Shown in pieces: positions 53,249 to 63,524 of a DNA stretch of 64,000 nucleotides. Origin of the DNA: G963666945 sp963666945 (lineage in GTDB: Bacteria; Bacteroidota; Bacteroidia; Bacteroidales; Marinifilaceae); assembly GCA_963666945.2 (NCBI GenBank), contig CAXXRT010000019.1, positions 26,534 to 90,533 of the forward strand, read 5' to 3'. A program made the translations under genes and the position numbers. Position 1 is the stretch's first letter; each line of letters starts with the position of its first letter. The notes below the pieces were generated by a model. The model searched no databases. It saw only the letters and a list, made by a program, of their open reading frames with translations, and was not told the origin of the DNA.

Positions 53249-54660
53249 ATGAATATGCTATATAGATTCATTATATTATTGGGGCTGTTGTATTTGAGTT
53301 CTTGTACCTACAATGTTAATAATAGCACTGCTTTAATGGCATTTCAGGATTCTTTACCTAATGCAAGTATTGGTTTTTGTATAAAAGATGCTGAAACAGG
53401 AAAATTGATAGAGGAATATAACTCAATAAAATCGTTAAGACCTGCATCTGTTCTTAAACTTGTAACTACTGCAACGGCACTTGATTACTTAAAAAGTAAT
53501 TATAAGTATAGAACAAAAATCGGTTATACTGGTGTATTAACTGGTGATATTTTAAAGGGAGATTTAGTTATAAAAGCCAGTGGTGATCCTACCTGGAATT
53601 CCCAATATTTTCCAGATGAAGATGTTATAAAATTCATTGTTTCCAATATAAAGCAAAATGGAATAAAAAATATTTCAGGTGACTTTATTGTTGATAAATA
53701 TGGTATAAACGAAGATATTCCGAGAACATGGATTTGGGAAGATATTGGTAATTACTATGGTTCTCCATCTTATAGTATAAATATCTATGATAATACTTAT
53801 GATATTGAGTTTTCTTCACAAAATGCAGGTTCTGATACAAAGATAAAATCAGTAAGTCCTTTTCTTAAAGATATTAAATTTGAAAATAAGGTATCAGCCT
53901 CAAAAGAAAACAGGGACAATGCATGGATATTTGGTTCTCCTTATTCGGAAAAGAGGTTAATAAGAGGTAATATTCCTGAGAATAGAGATTCCTTTAAAAT
54001 TAGAGGTTCTATTTCAAATCCTGCTTTGGTTTTTATTAACCAGCTTGCCAAGAGACTGAATGAAGAGGGAATAAAATGTGAGCCGAACCTTTTATTTAAA
54101 TCCAATGTTCCAAATACTGAATTGTTCGAAATCATCTCCCCTGAATTAAAGGAAATGGTTTATTATACAAATCAAAAGAGTATAAATCTTTATTCTGAAA
54201 GTATTGGAAAAAGATTAATGCTTGAGGCAGGAGAAAACCTTGGATTTGATTGTAATCCAACTACTTTCTTTTATGAATATTGGAGGGCGAAGGGATTGAG
54301 TGTTGAGGGAATAGAATTAACAGATCTATGCGGACTTTCAGCATTTAATATGGTAACTCCCTATTTTATGACAGATCTTTTGGTATATATGCACAGTAAA
54401 AGTGAGAATAGAGATTGTTTTATTGAGTCACTGCCCTTAGCCGTAATAGTGGAACTTTAAAGTACTTTGGAAAGGGAACATGTCTTGAGAATAATCTAAG
54501 GGCAAAAACAGGTTCAATGAAAGGAGTCAGATCTTATTGCGGTTATTTTAGAAACAAGAGTAAGACATTTGCTTTCTCCCTTATTGTGAATAATTGTACT
54601 TGTGAAAAAGACAAACTAACAGAACTAATAGTAAGTTTGTTAAAAGGGTATTGTAATTAG
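53249..54660 (+). pseudogene. dacB: D-alanyl-D-alanine carboxypeptidase/endopeptidase (PBP4), single-base frameshift
   Basis: PBP4 removes terminal D-Ala and cuts cross-links in peptidoglycan. The frame starts at 53249 with a lipoprotein signal (LYLSSCTY) and shows SVLK (Ser67, Lys70, the SxxK motif) and SIN at 311-313. At about 54442 the sequence reads GCCGTAAT where the conserved LPLAGNSGTL would need GCCGGTAAT; one G is missing, so the frame runs to a stop at 54460. In the next frame the rest of the enzyme continues intact, NSGTLKYFGKGT, then the KTG motif at 54505-54513, to a stop at 54658-54660. With the base restored the protein is 470 residues, the usual length. It is either a real lesion or a sequence error. 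Confidence 0.92.
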
Positions 54661-54714
54661 AATACTAATAAATAAGTGCAGTTTCCTTTTATTTTTAACA
54701 GAGGAAAATAAATT

Positions 54715-54740
54715 AGCCCATACAGAACTCTGTATGGGCT
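54715..54740 (-). terminator. hairpin between dacB and the converging metalloprotease gene
   Basis: AGCCCATACA (54715-54724) pairs with TGTATGGGCT (54731-54740) around a six-base loop. Read on the minus strand it is followed by AATTTATTTT, so it fits as the metalloprotease terminator; plus-strand readthrough from dacB also ends here. Confidence 0.75.
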
Positions 54741-54762
54741 TCTAAATAAACAACAACTTATA

Positions 54763-57309
54763 TTAGAGATATTTTTCCAATTGGTTATAAAGGTTTTTAT
54801 AGTGGATTTGAGTTTCCATATCACCTTTATTCATACGTTTTTTAATTAATTTCATTGCTTTTGTAAGCTCATGAAGGTAAATAGGATTCATGTTTGCTTT
54901 AACATCTGCTTCTTTACCAGGCTGAATTAATGATTCAATATCGATGTTCATTTTTTCCCATGGATAAATAACATTTTCTTCTACAAATGAAAAAGCTTTT
55001 TTGTTGCTGCTTCCAGATTTATAATATCCTGCATCTGAAAGTAGTTGTTTGATATAGGCATACTGTATTGTCCTTTCGTAGTAATTTAGGTTTTCACCTT
55101 TCTTAGCTATTTTGAATACTCTGTCGTATACATCGTCCATATATTCAAGCACAGAATATTCATTATTGGGATTTATTTTCTCATCCCATGTAAGATGTAC
55201 AGTTATATTTGTACTAAGAAGTTTAGTTGTTATTATTTTTGTGTATTCCCCAAATTTCAAATCATCAGGTTTAAAACAATCAAGAATGTCTTTATTTAAC
55301 AACCAGTTAGGCATGTCTCTTAGATTGTCAAATATAAAATCAAGGGCATATCTTTGTTCTTCCTTACTTACCAGGGTACCCCGCTTTACGGTTTTCCCCC
55401 CTGAAACTGGTTGGTAAAGGTAATAACCACCTAGGTATTTATAAGCATGACCTATATATCTGTTGAACTGTCTGAATATTTCACCATACAACTCCTCCAT
55501 TCTTGAATAATCTTTGTTAGGTGTAGTTGTCCATTCTTTAAGATGTTTTACAGTGTACTTTAGGTTTTTTATACCATATTCACCTGCTTTAACAGAATTG
55601 TCACCTAAATCTTCAGATTGTGAAGCAGGATCCATTATATCGAAAATGAACTCCTGAGGACCATAATGATACATAGGGTCATCAGCCTTTTCCAATATCC
55701 ATTTATTTAGGGTTTCATACTCATCCTCTGGCGTTTCTGCGTCAAAGATAGGTGTATAACCCCATTTTATAATATGATAATCGTATACTCCTAAGTCTGG
55801 AGGAGTCAATCTTACTCCTTTGTCTTCTGGTTGAGCTACATAGTTGTAACGTGCATAGTCCATTATGGAAGTTGTAGTTCCGTATTTATTCGTAAATTTA
55901 GCTGAACGTAAAGAATCAACAGGAATTGAGTGAGAAGCTCCCATGTTGTGTAATATACCTAAAGTGTGACCAATCTCGTGAGCAGCAACATAACGCAATG
56001 ATTTACCCATAAGATCATCTGGGAAGACTTCACCTCTTACTCTTGGATCAAGGTTGGCTGTCTGGACGAATCTCCAGTTGTGTAGAAGTTTTACTACATT
56101 TGAATAGAATAATACATCACCTTGTATTATCTCTCCTGACCGAGGATCAACCCATGATGGGCCCATTGAGTTAGCAACGGATGTTGTTACGTAACGGTAG
56201 CAAGAATAACGGATGTCATCAGGATCAAAGTTAGGGTCATTTTTAGGGTATTCTTTTGCAATTATTGCATTTTTGAAACCGATCGCCTCAAAAGCAGGTT
56301 GCCAGTCTTCTATACCCTGCATAATATATTTTCTGAATTTCTCAGGGATTGCAGTATCTACATAATAAACTATTGGTTTTTTAGGCTCAACTAATTCACC
56401 TCTTTTGTATTTTACTAAATCTTCTTCTTTAGGCTCTAGTCTCCAACGGTTAATGTATCTTATTATTTCAACCTGATCTTTATTTTCATCAAATACTCTC
56501 TTCCCTTCAGTAAAGAATCCAAGTCTTGGATCAGAAATCCTTGGTTTCATTGGTTCTTCTGGAAGAAGAATAATTGAACGTGTCATTTCTGCAACAAAAG
56601 GTTCTTTCTGAACGGTATATGCTAACCTACTTCTTACATTTAAGTTATAAGGAAAAGATTTGCTGTTTAGTATTTTTGAGTTAGTGGCATCAAATGTTCC
56701 TGACATAGGAGTATTTCCATATAAGTTATCTAGGAGACTTTTTTTCCTGAAAGGATTAAGTTCCTTTTCATCAGAACAAAAGAATTTTGAAACATCTATA
56801 ACTGTTGATGTGGAGTTGGGTGAAATTGCTTTTATACCGAAGGAGGCCATTATCGGATTAAGGTAGTTTCTCTCCAAAGACTTATATATATCTGAGTTTT
56901 CATCGCAGACATTGTCAGTGTTTACAAGATGCATATAAACTTTGTCATCATCTTTGGAAAACCTTATTACAAGTGGCTGCCTAGGCATTTGTCCTGCTAC
57001 AATTTCCTTGTTGTTTGAAGTTGCTGAAACCCTCGATGCTAAAAGAAAATCTCTTCCTAAAAGATTATTAGGAATTTCAAAGTATAACTTGTTTTCTTTT
57101 GTATGTACCTTAAAGACTCCGTTTTTTGTTGTGAAATCTTTAAGAAGATCTTTATAAACTTCTTTATCTTCTTTTTTATTATCATCATCAGAAGATTCTT
57201 TCTTATTGTCATTAATTTTGCTTTTTAAAGCTTTTAATAACTGTGCCTGACTGTTGTTTATGCTTGATAAACAAATAACGGCACTAATTAAACATACTAT
57301 CCATCTCAT
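54763..57309 (-). CDS. secreted zinc-dependent metalloprotease (DUF5117/DUF5118 type)
   Basis: The 848-residue protein begins with a signal peptide (ending near NNSQAQ) and a short charged stretch, then the DUF5118 and DUF5117-like regions that mark a large Bacteroidota group of zinc proteases. The zinc site HEIGHTLGILH starts at His444, of the HExxHxxGxxH type, and IMDYARYNYVAQPEDKG follows as the Met-turn region. It lies directly downstream of the SusCD operon on the same strand but beyond a strong hairpin, so it may be partly or separately expressed. Extracellular or surface protein degradation is the likely role. Confidence 0.88.
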   Translation of the reverse strand: MRWIVCLISAVICLSSINNSQAQLLKALKSKINDNKKESSDDDNKKEDKEVYKDLLKDFTTKNGVFKVHTKENKLYFEIPNNLLGRDFLLASRVSATSNNKEIVAGQMPRQPLVIRFSKDDDKVYMHLVNTDNVCDENSDIYKSLERNYLNPIMASFGIKAISPNSTSTVIDVSKFFCSDEKELNPFRKKSLLDNLYGNTPMSGTFDATNSKILNSKSFPYNLNVRSRLAYTVQKEPFVAEMTRSIILLPEEPMKPRISDPRLGFFTEGKRVFDENKDQVEIIRYINRWRLEPKEEDLVKYKRGELVEPKKPIVYYVDTAIPEKFRKYIMQGIEDWQPAFEAIGFKNAIIAKEYPKNDPNFDPDDIRYSCYRYVTTSVANSMGPSWVDPRSGEIIQGDVLFYSNVVKLLHNWRFVQTANLDPRVRGEVFPDDLMGKSLRYVAAHEIGHTLGILHNMGASHSIPVDSLRSAKFTNKYGTTTSIMDYARYNYVAQPEDKGVRLTPPDLGVYDYHIIKWGYTPIFDAETPEDEYETLNKWILEKADDPMYHYGPQEFIFDIMDPASQSEDLGDNSVKAGEYGIKNLKYTVKHLKEWTTTPNKDYSRMEELYGEIFRQFNRYIGHAYKYLGGYYLYQPVSGGKTVKRGTLVSKEEQRYALDFIFDNLRDMPNWLLNKDILDCFKPDDLKFGEYTKIITTKLLSTNITVHLTWDEKINPNNEYSVLEYMDDVYDRVFKIAKKGENLNYYERTIQYAYIKQLLSDAGYYKSGSSNKKAFSFVEENVIYPWEKMNIDIESLIQPGKEADVKANMNPIYLHELTKAMKLIKKRMNKGDMETQIHYKNLYNQLEKYL

Positions 57310-57430
57310 CTTTTAAAAATTTAATTAATTGTATTTGGTTTATATAAAACATTTGTATCCCAGGCTGTCTTATCTGCTGGATAAAACAACTCAATACATA
57401 TTTTATTTTCTATTGGTTATTGGGCTCAAT

Positions 57431-57474
57431 ATTTTTATAATATGGAGGGGTGCACCCCTCCATATTATAAAAAT
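57431..57474. terminator. 44-base perfect palindrome, terminator of the SusCD-lipoprotein operon
   Basis: Arms of 22 bases are exact reverse complements with no spacer (centre at TGCA 57451-57454): an AT-rich outer part (ATTTTTATAATATGG) and a GC core (AGGGGTG/CACCCCT). It begins at the stop codon of the lipoprotein gene. A-tract then GC core then T-tract is the form of a bidirectional Rho-independent terminator, though the stem is unusually long and perfect. Confidence 0.85.
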
Positions 57475-58373
57475 TACAATTTGTTATTGTTTCCTATCTC
57501 TTGAAGATCTACACCAAAGTGTTCTTTTGTGTAGTCAATAATATAATTGTACTTATCTTTCATCTTGTTATATCCACTCATTAATTGATCCATCTCATCT
57601 TTTGTATGAGATGTAATCATATTGATGAATTGCCATATATCTATTTGTGTGTCCGGGGCAAACCAGGAGTTTTCAGGATCTTTCTCGGGACTATTATAAT
57701 TTGCCCAGAAACCGTAGCTTTTCATGTCTATGTCAGGACCGGCAACATCCTCGTTTTCTTCAAGATTATAAAGATTTTGTCCGTAATAATCCTCACTGAT
57801 CTTAAAGAATGTATATGGTAAATTATATTTGTCGTGTGAAAACAAATATCCTGCCCAAAAATCGGCATTAATACTACCTTTTAAGATATTTAAGCTATCA
57901 GAATCCAATTCTGCAATTCCTTCTCTTATTCTTCCAACCGCAATATTTGAAAGTCCGTAATTAGAAATACGGTCAAGTATATTCTCTCCACTCCATACTA
58001 TATTAATAGAATCGGCAAGCAATATTTTAACGGGGAAGTGATTCTTTTTAAATTCATCTGAATATTGACTAAAAAATATTTTATCCAAGTATTCTAAACC
58101 ATCCTTAATAATCTCTTTATCTTTTTGTAAAGGATAGGTGTTTAAATTTCTGGATCTCATATCCCACTGGTAGTCAACTGTGTCATAATCGTATTGGATG
58201 AAAACACCATAATTTTTGTAGAAATCGTAAATAAAGTGATCTACCGGGTCATTAGGATTGTCCTTAGGCTCTAGTACTGGTTCTCCTAGTTCAGAGCTTA
58301 TTTCATCATGTTTGTAGCACCCGGTGATGAGTAAAACAAGGATGATAACTATTGAGAAATATTTAATATTCAT
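57474..58373 (-). CDS. SusCD-associated zinc-metallohydrolase-like lipoprotein lacking HExxH
   Basis: The 299-residue lipoprotein (signal ending in LITGCYK) resembles the substrate-import-associated zinc metallohydrolase lipoproteins that accompany SusC/SusD pairs. The N-terminal DHFIYDFYKNYGVFIQYDYD, the middle FFKISEDYYG and YGFWANY, and the C-terminal repeat of helices all fit. Where the family has its HExxH zinc motif, this protein reads SINADFWAGYLFSHDKY, and the later acidic EDFAE-like ligand segment reads IDIWQF, so metal binding and catalysis are probably lost. It begins 12 bases after susD. It may now bind substrate only. Confidence 0.75.
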   Translation of the reverse strand: MNIKYFSIVIILVLLITGCYKHDEISSELGEPVLEPKDNPNDPVDHFIYDFYKNYGVFIQYDYDTVDYQWDMRSRNLNTYPLQKDKEIIKDGLEYLDKIFFSQYSDEFKKNHFPVKILLADSINIVWSGENILDRISNYGLSNIAVGRIREGIAELDSDSLNILKGSINADFWAGYLFSHDKYNLPYTFFKISEDYYGQNLYNLEENEDVAGPDIDMKSYGFWANYNSPEKDPENSWFAPDTQIDIWQFINMITSHTKDEMDQLMSGYNKMKDKYNYIIDYTKEHFGVDLQEIGNNNKL

Positions 58374-58385
58374 AATTAATCAGGT

Positions 58386-59816
58386 TTATTCGTTTGTTAT
58401 TGGTGTTCTTTCAGGTCTATCTATATTTTTCATATCCGAGTTATAGTCTGAAACTTTATATGGAAGAGGCAGTGTATATGCCGGATCTTTCTCCTCCAGA
58501 ACATATTTTTCAGTTATATTACCTACAGGATTTTTAACGTAAATATGTTCTATGCTTGGGCACCCATATCTTCTTAGATCAAACCATCTGTGGTGCTCAA
58601 AGCAAAGTTCTATTCTTCTCTCATTTCTCACTATTTCAATGGCTTCTTCCTGTGTTGTTGCAGATAACTCTGTTGTTGTACTGAATCGATAATTTCTTAG
58701 TCTATTAATATCGTCAATTGCTTCGGTAATTAACTTCTTTTGAGCATAAGCTTCAGCCCTGTTCAGATACGCTTCTGCGGTTCTTAGTGCAAAACCGAAA
58801 ACTCCTGTATCTTTAGGGTCTCCATTTTTCCCAGGAGTTCTTTTCATAAAAAAGATTGGGGGTTTAGGCATAAAAGCTTCTCTTCTTAAATCTCCTGTTT
58901 TAAATAAAGCATATAGTTCATCGGATTGTGGAAAAAATGCTTTCGCTCCCCCTGCATAGTATGAAATATAGTAATTTGCGTATGTAAATAAGATTTCAGG
59001 GTTCTTAGTACTTATAAACACATCCCCTTTATTCATCTTTTTCAAATCAAATAATGCAGGGCTATTTTTGATTACCTTATTAGAATAATCTATAACATTG
59101 TCCCAGTTTTCTGTGTAAAGAGCAACTCTGGATGCTAATAAGTAAGCTGCATTAAGATTTGCCTTGAAAATATCCTTTATTTTCCCTGAGGAAATAAATA
59201 ACTCTATTGATGCCTCTAAATCATCATTAATTTGTTTATATACCCTGGCTACAGATTCTCTTTTAAATCTTATGTCCTCCATACCTATTACATTACTAAT
59301 AGGTACACCAAGATCTGTCTCAGCAGTATTCTTATTAAATGGTTCACCGTACAGATTAACAAGCATAAAATAATCGAAAGCTCTTAAAAAATGAGCTTCA
59401 GCTTTTAAATCGTCTTTGTCAGTTCTGCTCCCTGTAGCATTTTCTATATCATTAAGAACTACGTTACAGATCATTATGGAGTGGTAGAAAAATCCCCAAG
59501 CGTTATCGTTGTTCAATCCACCTTTTATACTTATCTCAGGATTATTTTGCCATGTGTAATAGCCAAAGCCATTTGTCCTGGTATCAGCACCAAAACCTGA
59601 TGATTTTGCATAACTTTTTACATCATCGGTCATTATGTCAAGGTAAGTACATAAGGCAGTGTTTCCCCTTAGATAGGCTTCCCCGTAAAGGAATTCATCG
59701 AAATTCTCAACGCTTTTTGGGATGATCTTATCATGACTTTTTTCTTCAAGGAAGTCCCCACATGAAGATAGAGTGAGTATCAATAATAGAAAGTATAATA
59801 TTATATTCTTTTTCAT
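58386..59816 (-). CDS. SusD/RagB-family nutrient-binding lipoprotein
   Basis: SusD-type lipoproteins form the lid of the SusC channel at the cell surface and bind the substrate. The 476-residue protein has a lipoprotein signal ending in TLSSCGDF, the mature FLEEKSHDKIIPKS, helices with AEAHFLRAFDYFMLVNLYGEPF, and the C-terminal TPR-like RRIELCFEHHRWFDLRRYG segment typical of the family. It is placed 12 bases after susC. The neighbouring peptidase-like genes suggest a peptide rather than a glycan substrate; that is inferred. Confidence 0.94.
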   Translation of the reverse strand: MKKNIILYFLLLILTLSSCGDFLEEKSHDKIIPKSVENFDEFLYGEAYLRGNTALCTYLDIMTDDVKSYAKSSGFGADTRTNGFGYYTWQNNPEISIKGGLNNDNAWGFFYHSIMICNVVLNDIENATGSRTDKDDLKAEAHFLRAFDYFMLVNLYGEPFNKNTAETDLGVPISNVIGMEDIRFKRESVARVYKQINDDLEASIELFISSGKIKDIFKANLNAAYLLASRVALYTENWDNVIDYSNKVIKNSPALFDLKKMNKGDVFISTKNPEILFTYANYYISYYAGGAKAFFPQSDELYALFKTGDLRREAFMPKPPIFFMKRTPGKNGDPKDTGVFGFALRTAEAYLNRAEAYAQKKLITEAIDDINRLRNYRFSTTTELSATTQEEAIEIVRNERRIELCFEHHRWFDLRRYGCPSIEHIYVKNPVGNITEKYVLEEKDPAYTLPLPYKVSDYNSDMKNIDRPERTPITNE

Positions 59817-59828
59817 AAAGTTTGTTTT

Positions 59829-62800
59829 TTAGAATGTTACATCAAAACCTAAAGTAAAAGTTGAAGTCACTGGTGTTGTTCCGGTACTAAAGGTGAATGA
59901 AACCTGTTCCGGGTCCTGACCACGTAATTTCTTGTCTTTAATTGTTAAAAGGTTGCTAGCCTCTAGTCTTAAGTTAGCTGATGCAATATGTAATTGATTA
60001 CATATATTTTTACTTAATGAATATCTTAAACTTACATTTCTTAACCTAAGGAAGTCTCCCGATGCAACCCTTAAGTCAGATTTATTGTACATATCCCAAA
60101 TATTGTTTGCAATTTTAATTTTTCTGCTACTTGAGAGACCTTGGCTAAAATTAAGTGAGGAATTTGATAGAACTGGTATGTTTGTTGTTTTCTCATCATT
60201 GGGCTTTCTCCATCTGTTGACAAAGATATCGTCCATATTCTGTTGAGGTTGTGGTAGTTTTTGTCCTGTACTTTTGTAAAGGTCATTTAATCTTATATTA
60301 TTTCCAAGACTGTAAGAGAAAAGACAGTTCAACGACCATTTTTTATATCTTAATGACGATGAAAATCCTCCTGTTATATCAGGAACTCTTTGTCCAGAGG
60401 CTTTAAAAACTTTTGCATACATTTCTTCTTTGCTTATTCCTTCTTCTTCTTCTATGTCTTTAAATTTAGGATATCCGTTTTCATCAAGTCCATCGAATTT
60501 ATAAGAATAGAATGTGTTGATGGCATGTCCGGGAATAACTGCTGTCCCTTGCAGATAATCAATATAATCAAAATCTGTTGTTAAGCCTGATTTTGTTACT
60601 TTGTTTATGTTTTTTCCTCCGTTTATTGAAATGTCCCATGTAACATTCTTAGTTCTGATAGGAGTGAAACTGATATTTGCGTCTATACCTTTGTTTTCAA
60701 TGTTTCCGGCATTGAGTTGCATGGTATTGCTTCCGGTTGTTATTGAAACCTTTTTGCTAATTATCATGTCTTTACCTATCTTTTTGTAAAAGTCTGCATT
60801 ACCCCTTATTCTTCCATCAAGAAATGAAAAGTCAAGTGCCAAATTGTAAGCAGTAGTTTTTTCCCATCTAAGGAATGGGTTTTGGCAGTTTACTTAGTGT
60901 AGAGATAAAGTGATTAGATGTAGGGTCTGTTGAACCTAGCTGAACGATAAGATTTGGGTTCTGGTCATTGGATACATTTCCTTGAATACCGTAAGAAGCT
61001 CTTAATGCTAATTGGTTTAGCCAAAGAGAGTTTTTAAATATGCTTTCGTTGTGAATGTTCCATCTTGTAGATACAGACCATACTGGTAGGAAACGATTAT
61101 TTTTATCTTGCCCAAATTTATTAGAACCATCTGCTCTGATATTAAAGTTAGTTATAAATCTGTTGTCGAAAGCATAAGTAAAGGTTCCATAAAAAGATAA
61201 AACATTAGTAAGCCTGTCTGTAACAATATTTGGGTACATTTCCATTAATGTTCTGTATTTTGGAAATTTCTCTGGATTTATGTAGACAAACTTATCACCA
61301 CGTTCAGGTAGATACCCGTATTCTCTTGTCGATATACCTTCATATTTGGATGACCTTGCTTCTGTTCCGATAGATGAACTCAGTTCATGAACATTAGAGA
61401 TTCTTTTTTTATAGCTAAGCGATGCACGTAAAGTATATGAAGTGTGTTTGGTATCACTGTTTTTTAGCATACCTCCGTATGGAACCTGACACTTATCGTC
61501 GTAGAAGGCTGTCTCTTCTTCAGAAGGGAATGGAGTTCCATAGTTTAAATTCCTTTTTTTAGCAGCTATGAAGGTCTTGTCATTGTACCATTCCTTCTCG
61601 TATGTGTTGTTTCTTAATACACTCACTAAGCCGTCAAAATTTAAATCAGAATTAATACTGTAATGTACGTTAGTGTTCAGGCTTATAGATTGGTTCTCAA
61701 TGGTTCTTTCTGAATTAGTTAATTCATTTATAATATTATATTTTAACGCTTCTTTATAGCCTAACTCTTCGTTGTAGAAAGACAGACTGCCATCTTCATT
61801 ATAACAAGGAATAGCTCTTGATGTATTGTAGGCATATTGGTATGGGTCTACATTTGAATGCTGGTATTCTGTATTGTTAAGTGATGCTCGCAAATTCAAA
61901 TTAACCTTTAATTTTCTAGTTAGTTGCATGCCAAGCTTCATTAAAGAACTATATTGTTTGTTATTATTTTGTCTGAAGTTTCCTTTATTATCATTAAAAC
62001 CTCCGGAAAAATAATAATTTATTTTATCAGTTCCCCCAGAGAATGTAAGGCTGTGTTTCTGTGATATTGCTGTCCTGTAAAGAATATCGAACCAATCAGT
62101 ATTTTGTTCTTCCAGAGTTTTTACTTTTTGAAGAAATTCTGTATAAGAAATATTTCTTGAATATAAATCATATAAAGCCCCTTCATATGCAACCTTTGCA
62201 GGTTCAAAATTATAAGACAGACCTCTTTCTTCAATTTCTTTGGAAACTTCAATACGTTCTTTAGAGTTCATTCTTTGAAGATCACTGTATTGAGGACGTT
62301 CTGTTATATTAAAACTTGTTGAGTATCTAATCTTGGTTGAACCTTTCTCACCTTTTTTAGTAGTAATAACTATAACACCATTTGCAGCTTTCACTCCATA
62401 TATAGCAGTGGCCGATGCATCTTTTAATATATCTATTCTGTCAATATCTTCAGGGTTAAGAGATGATATTGCATTTCCGATCAAATTAACGTTGTCCAAA
62501 GAGTTTAGTTCTGTTGCCGAGATTGGTACTGGATCTTCCAGAATAACTCCATCAACAACCCATACGGGTTCCCTGTTTCCAGATATTGAGGAAGTACCGC
62601 GGATTCTGATCTTTGGAGCTGCACCAACTGTAGATGTTGGGTTTAATACAGAAAGACCGGCAATTTTACCCTGTAGCATATTGTCAACGGAAATAGCACC
62701 CCCTTCTCTAATAGCATCGCCTTTAACAGTAATAACAGAAGAAGATAGTTTGCGTTTTTCTATATGCTGATAACCGGTAACTACTACTTCATCCATTTGC

Positions 62801-63429
62801 TCGGCCTTGTTCTGTAATTTTACTGTTATTTTCTTTTTATCAGTAATTTTAACTTCTTTAGTTTCCATTCCAACAAAAGAGAAAATAAGAAGGTCTTTAT
62901 CAGCAGGTACTTTAATAGTGAATTTACCATCTATATCTGTTGATACTCCAGTGTTTGTTCCTTTTACAATAACAGTTACTCCAGGAAGAACTGCTCCACT
63001 ATTGTCAGTAACTATACCTGTTATTGTTCTTTCTTTTTCCTGCTGAGAAGAATTTTCCTTACTTGTCTTTTTTATAAGAATAACATTTTTTTGAATGGTG
63101 TACATGTAAGGAGTACCATTTAATGCAAGCTTTAATACCTGGTCAACCGTGGCTTCCTTTATGCTTATGTCTCTGGATGGAATAGTTTTTATCTCCTCAA
63201 TATTATACAAGAATCCCAGGTCGGACTGTTTTTGAATTTCCTGTATTATTTCCTTCATGCTGGCATTCTTCATATTCAGGTTAAACCTTGAATTCTGAGA
63301 ATATACACCTGCACTAACAGCAAAGTTAAAAGCAAGTATGAATAGCAAAAACATTCTCATAATCAAAATAGTTTTAGTTTTCTTTTCCCGTTCTTTGGGG
63401 AAAAGACGTAAATAAGACTTTTTTTTCAT
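59829..63429 (-). pseudogene. SusC/RagA-family TonB-dependent transducer, single-base frameshift
   Basis: This outer-membrane importer has a signal sequence, an STN signalling domain (about residues 48-115, MKNASMKEIIQEIQKQSDLGF), a carboxypeptidase-regulatory-like domain (about 135-215), the TonB box MDEVVVTGY and a plug domain, then a 22-strand barrel. The frame from 63429 ends early at 60868 after SKLPKPIP. In the next frame the conserved NPFLRWEKTTAYNLALDF continues directly to 59829. An extra A in an A-run (TTTT on the plus strand at 60880-60883; three are expected) explains the shift. With the extra base removed the protein is 1199 residues. The STN domain fits control by the upstream FecR. 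The lesion is real, reversible, or a sequence error. Confidence 0.9.
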
Positions 63430-63490
63430 AAATTTGTAGTTTAGAATTTTACTTAAGAATACGCCTCCACAGTGTATTCCGGATTTTTAA

Positions 63491-63523
63491 TTGGCCTGAG
63501 AAACTCGCACTTTCTCAGGTCAA
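63491..63523. repeat. hairpin between fecR and susC
   Basis: TTGGCCTGAGAAA (63491-63503) pairs with TTTCTCAGGTCAA (63511-63523), 13 base pairs including one G-U, around a seven-base loop. On the minus strand it lies just past the fecR stop and is not followed by a T-tract, so it may be an attenuator or RNA-stability element. Confidence 0.7.
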
Positions 63524-63524
63524 T

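Noticed and set aside
62333..62770. 145-codon plus-strand frame over susC
   Set aside because: It is antisense to the plug domain of SusC; the coding strand is clear from conserved motifs.
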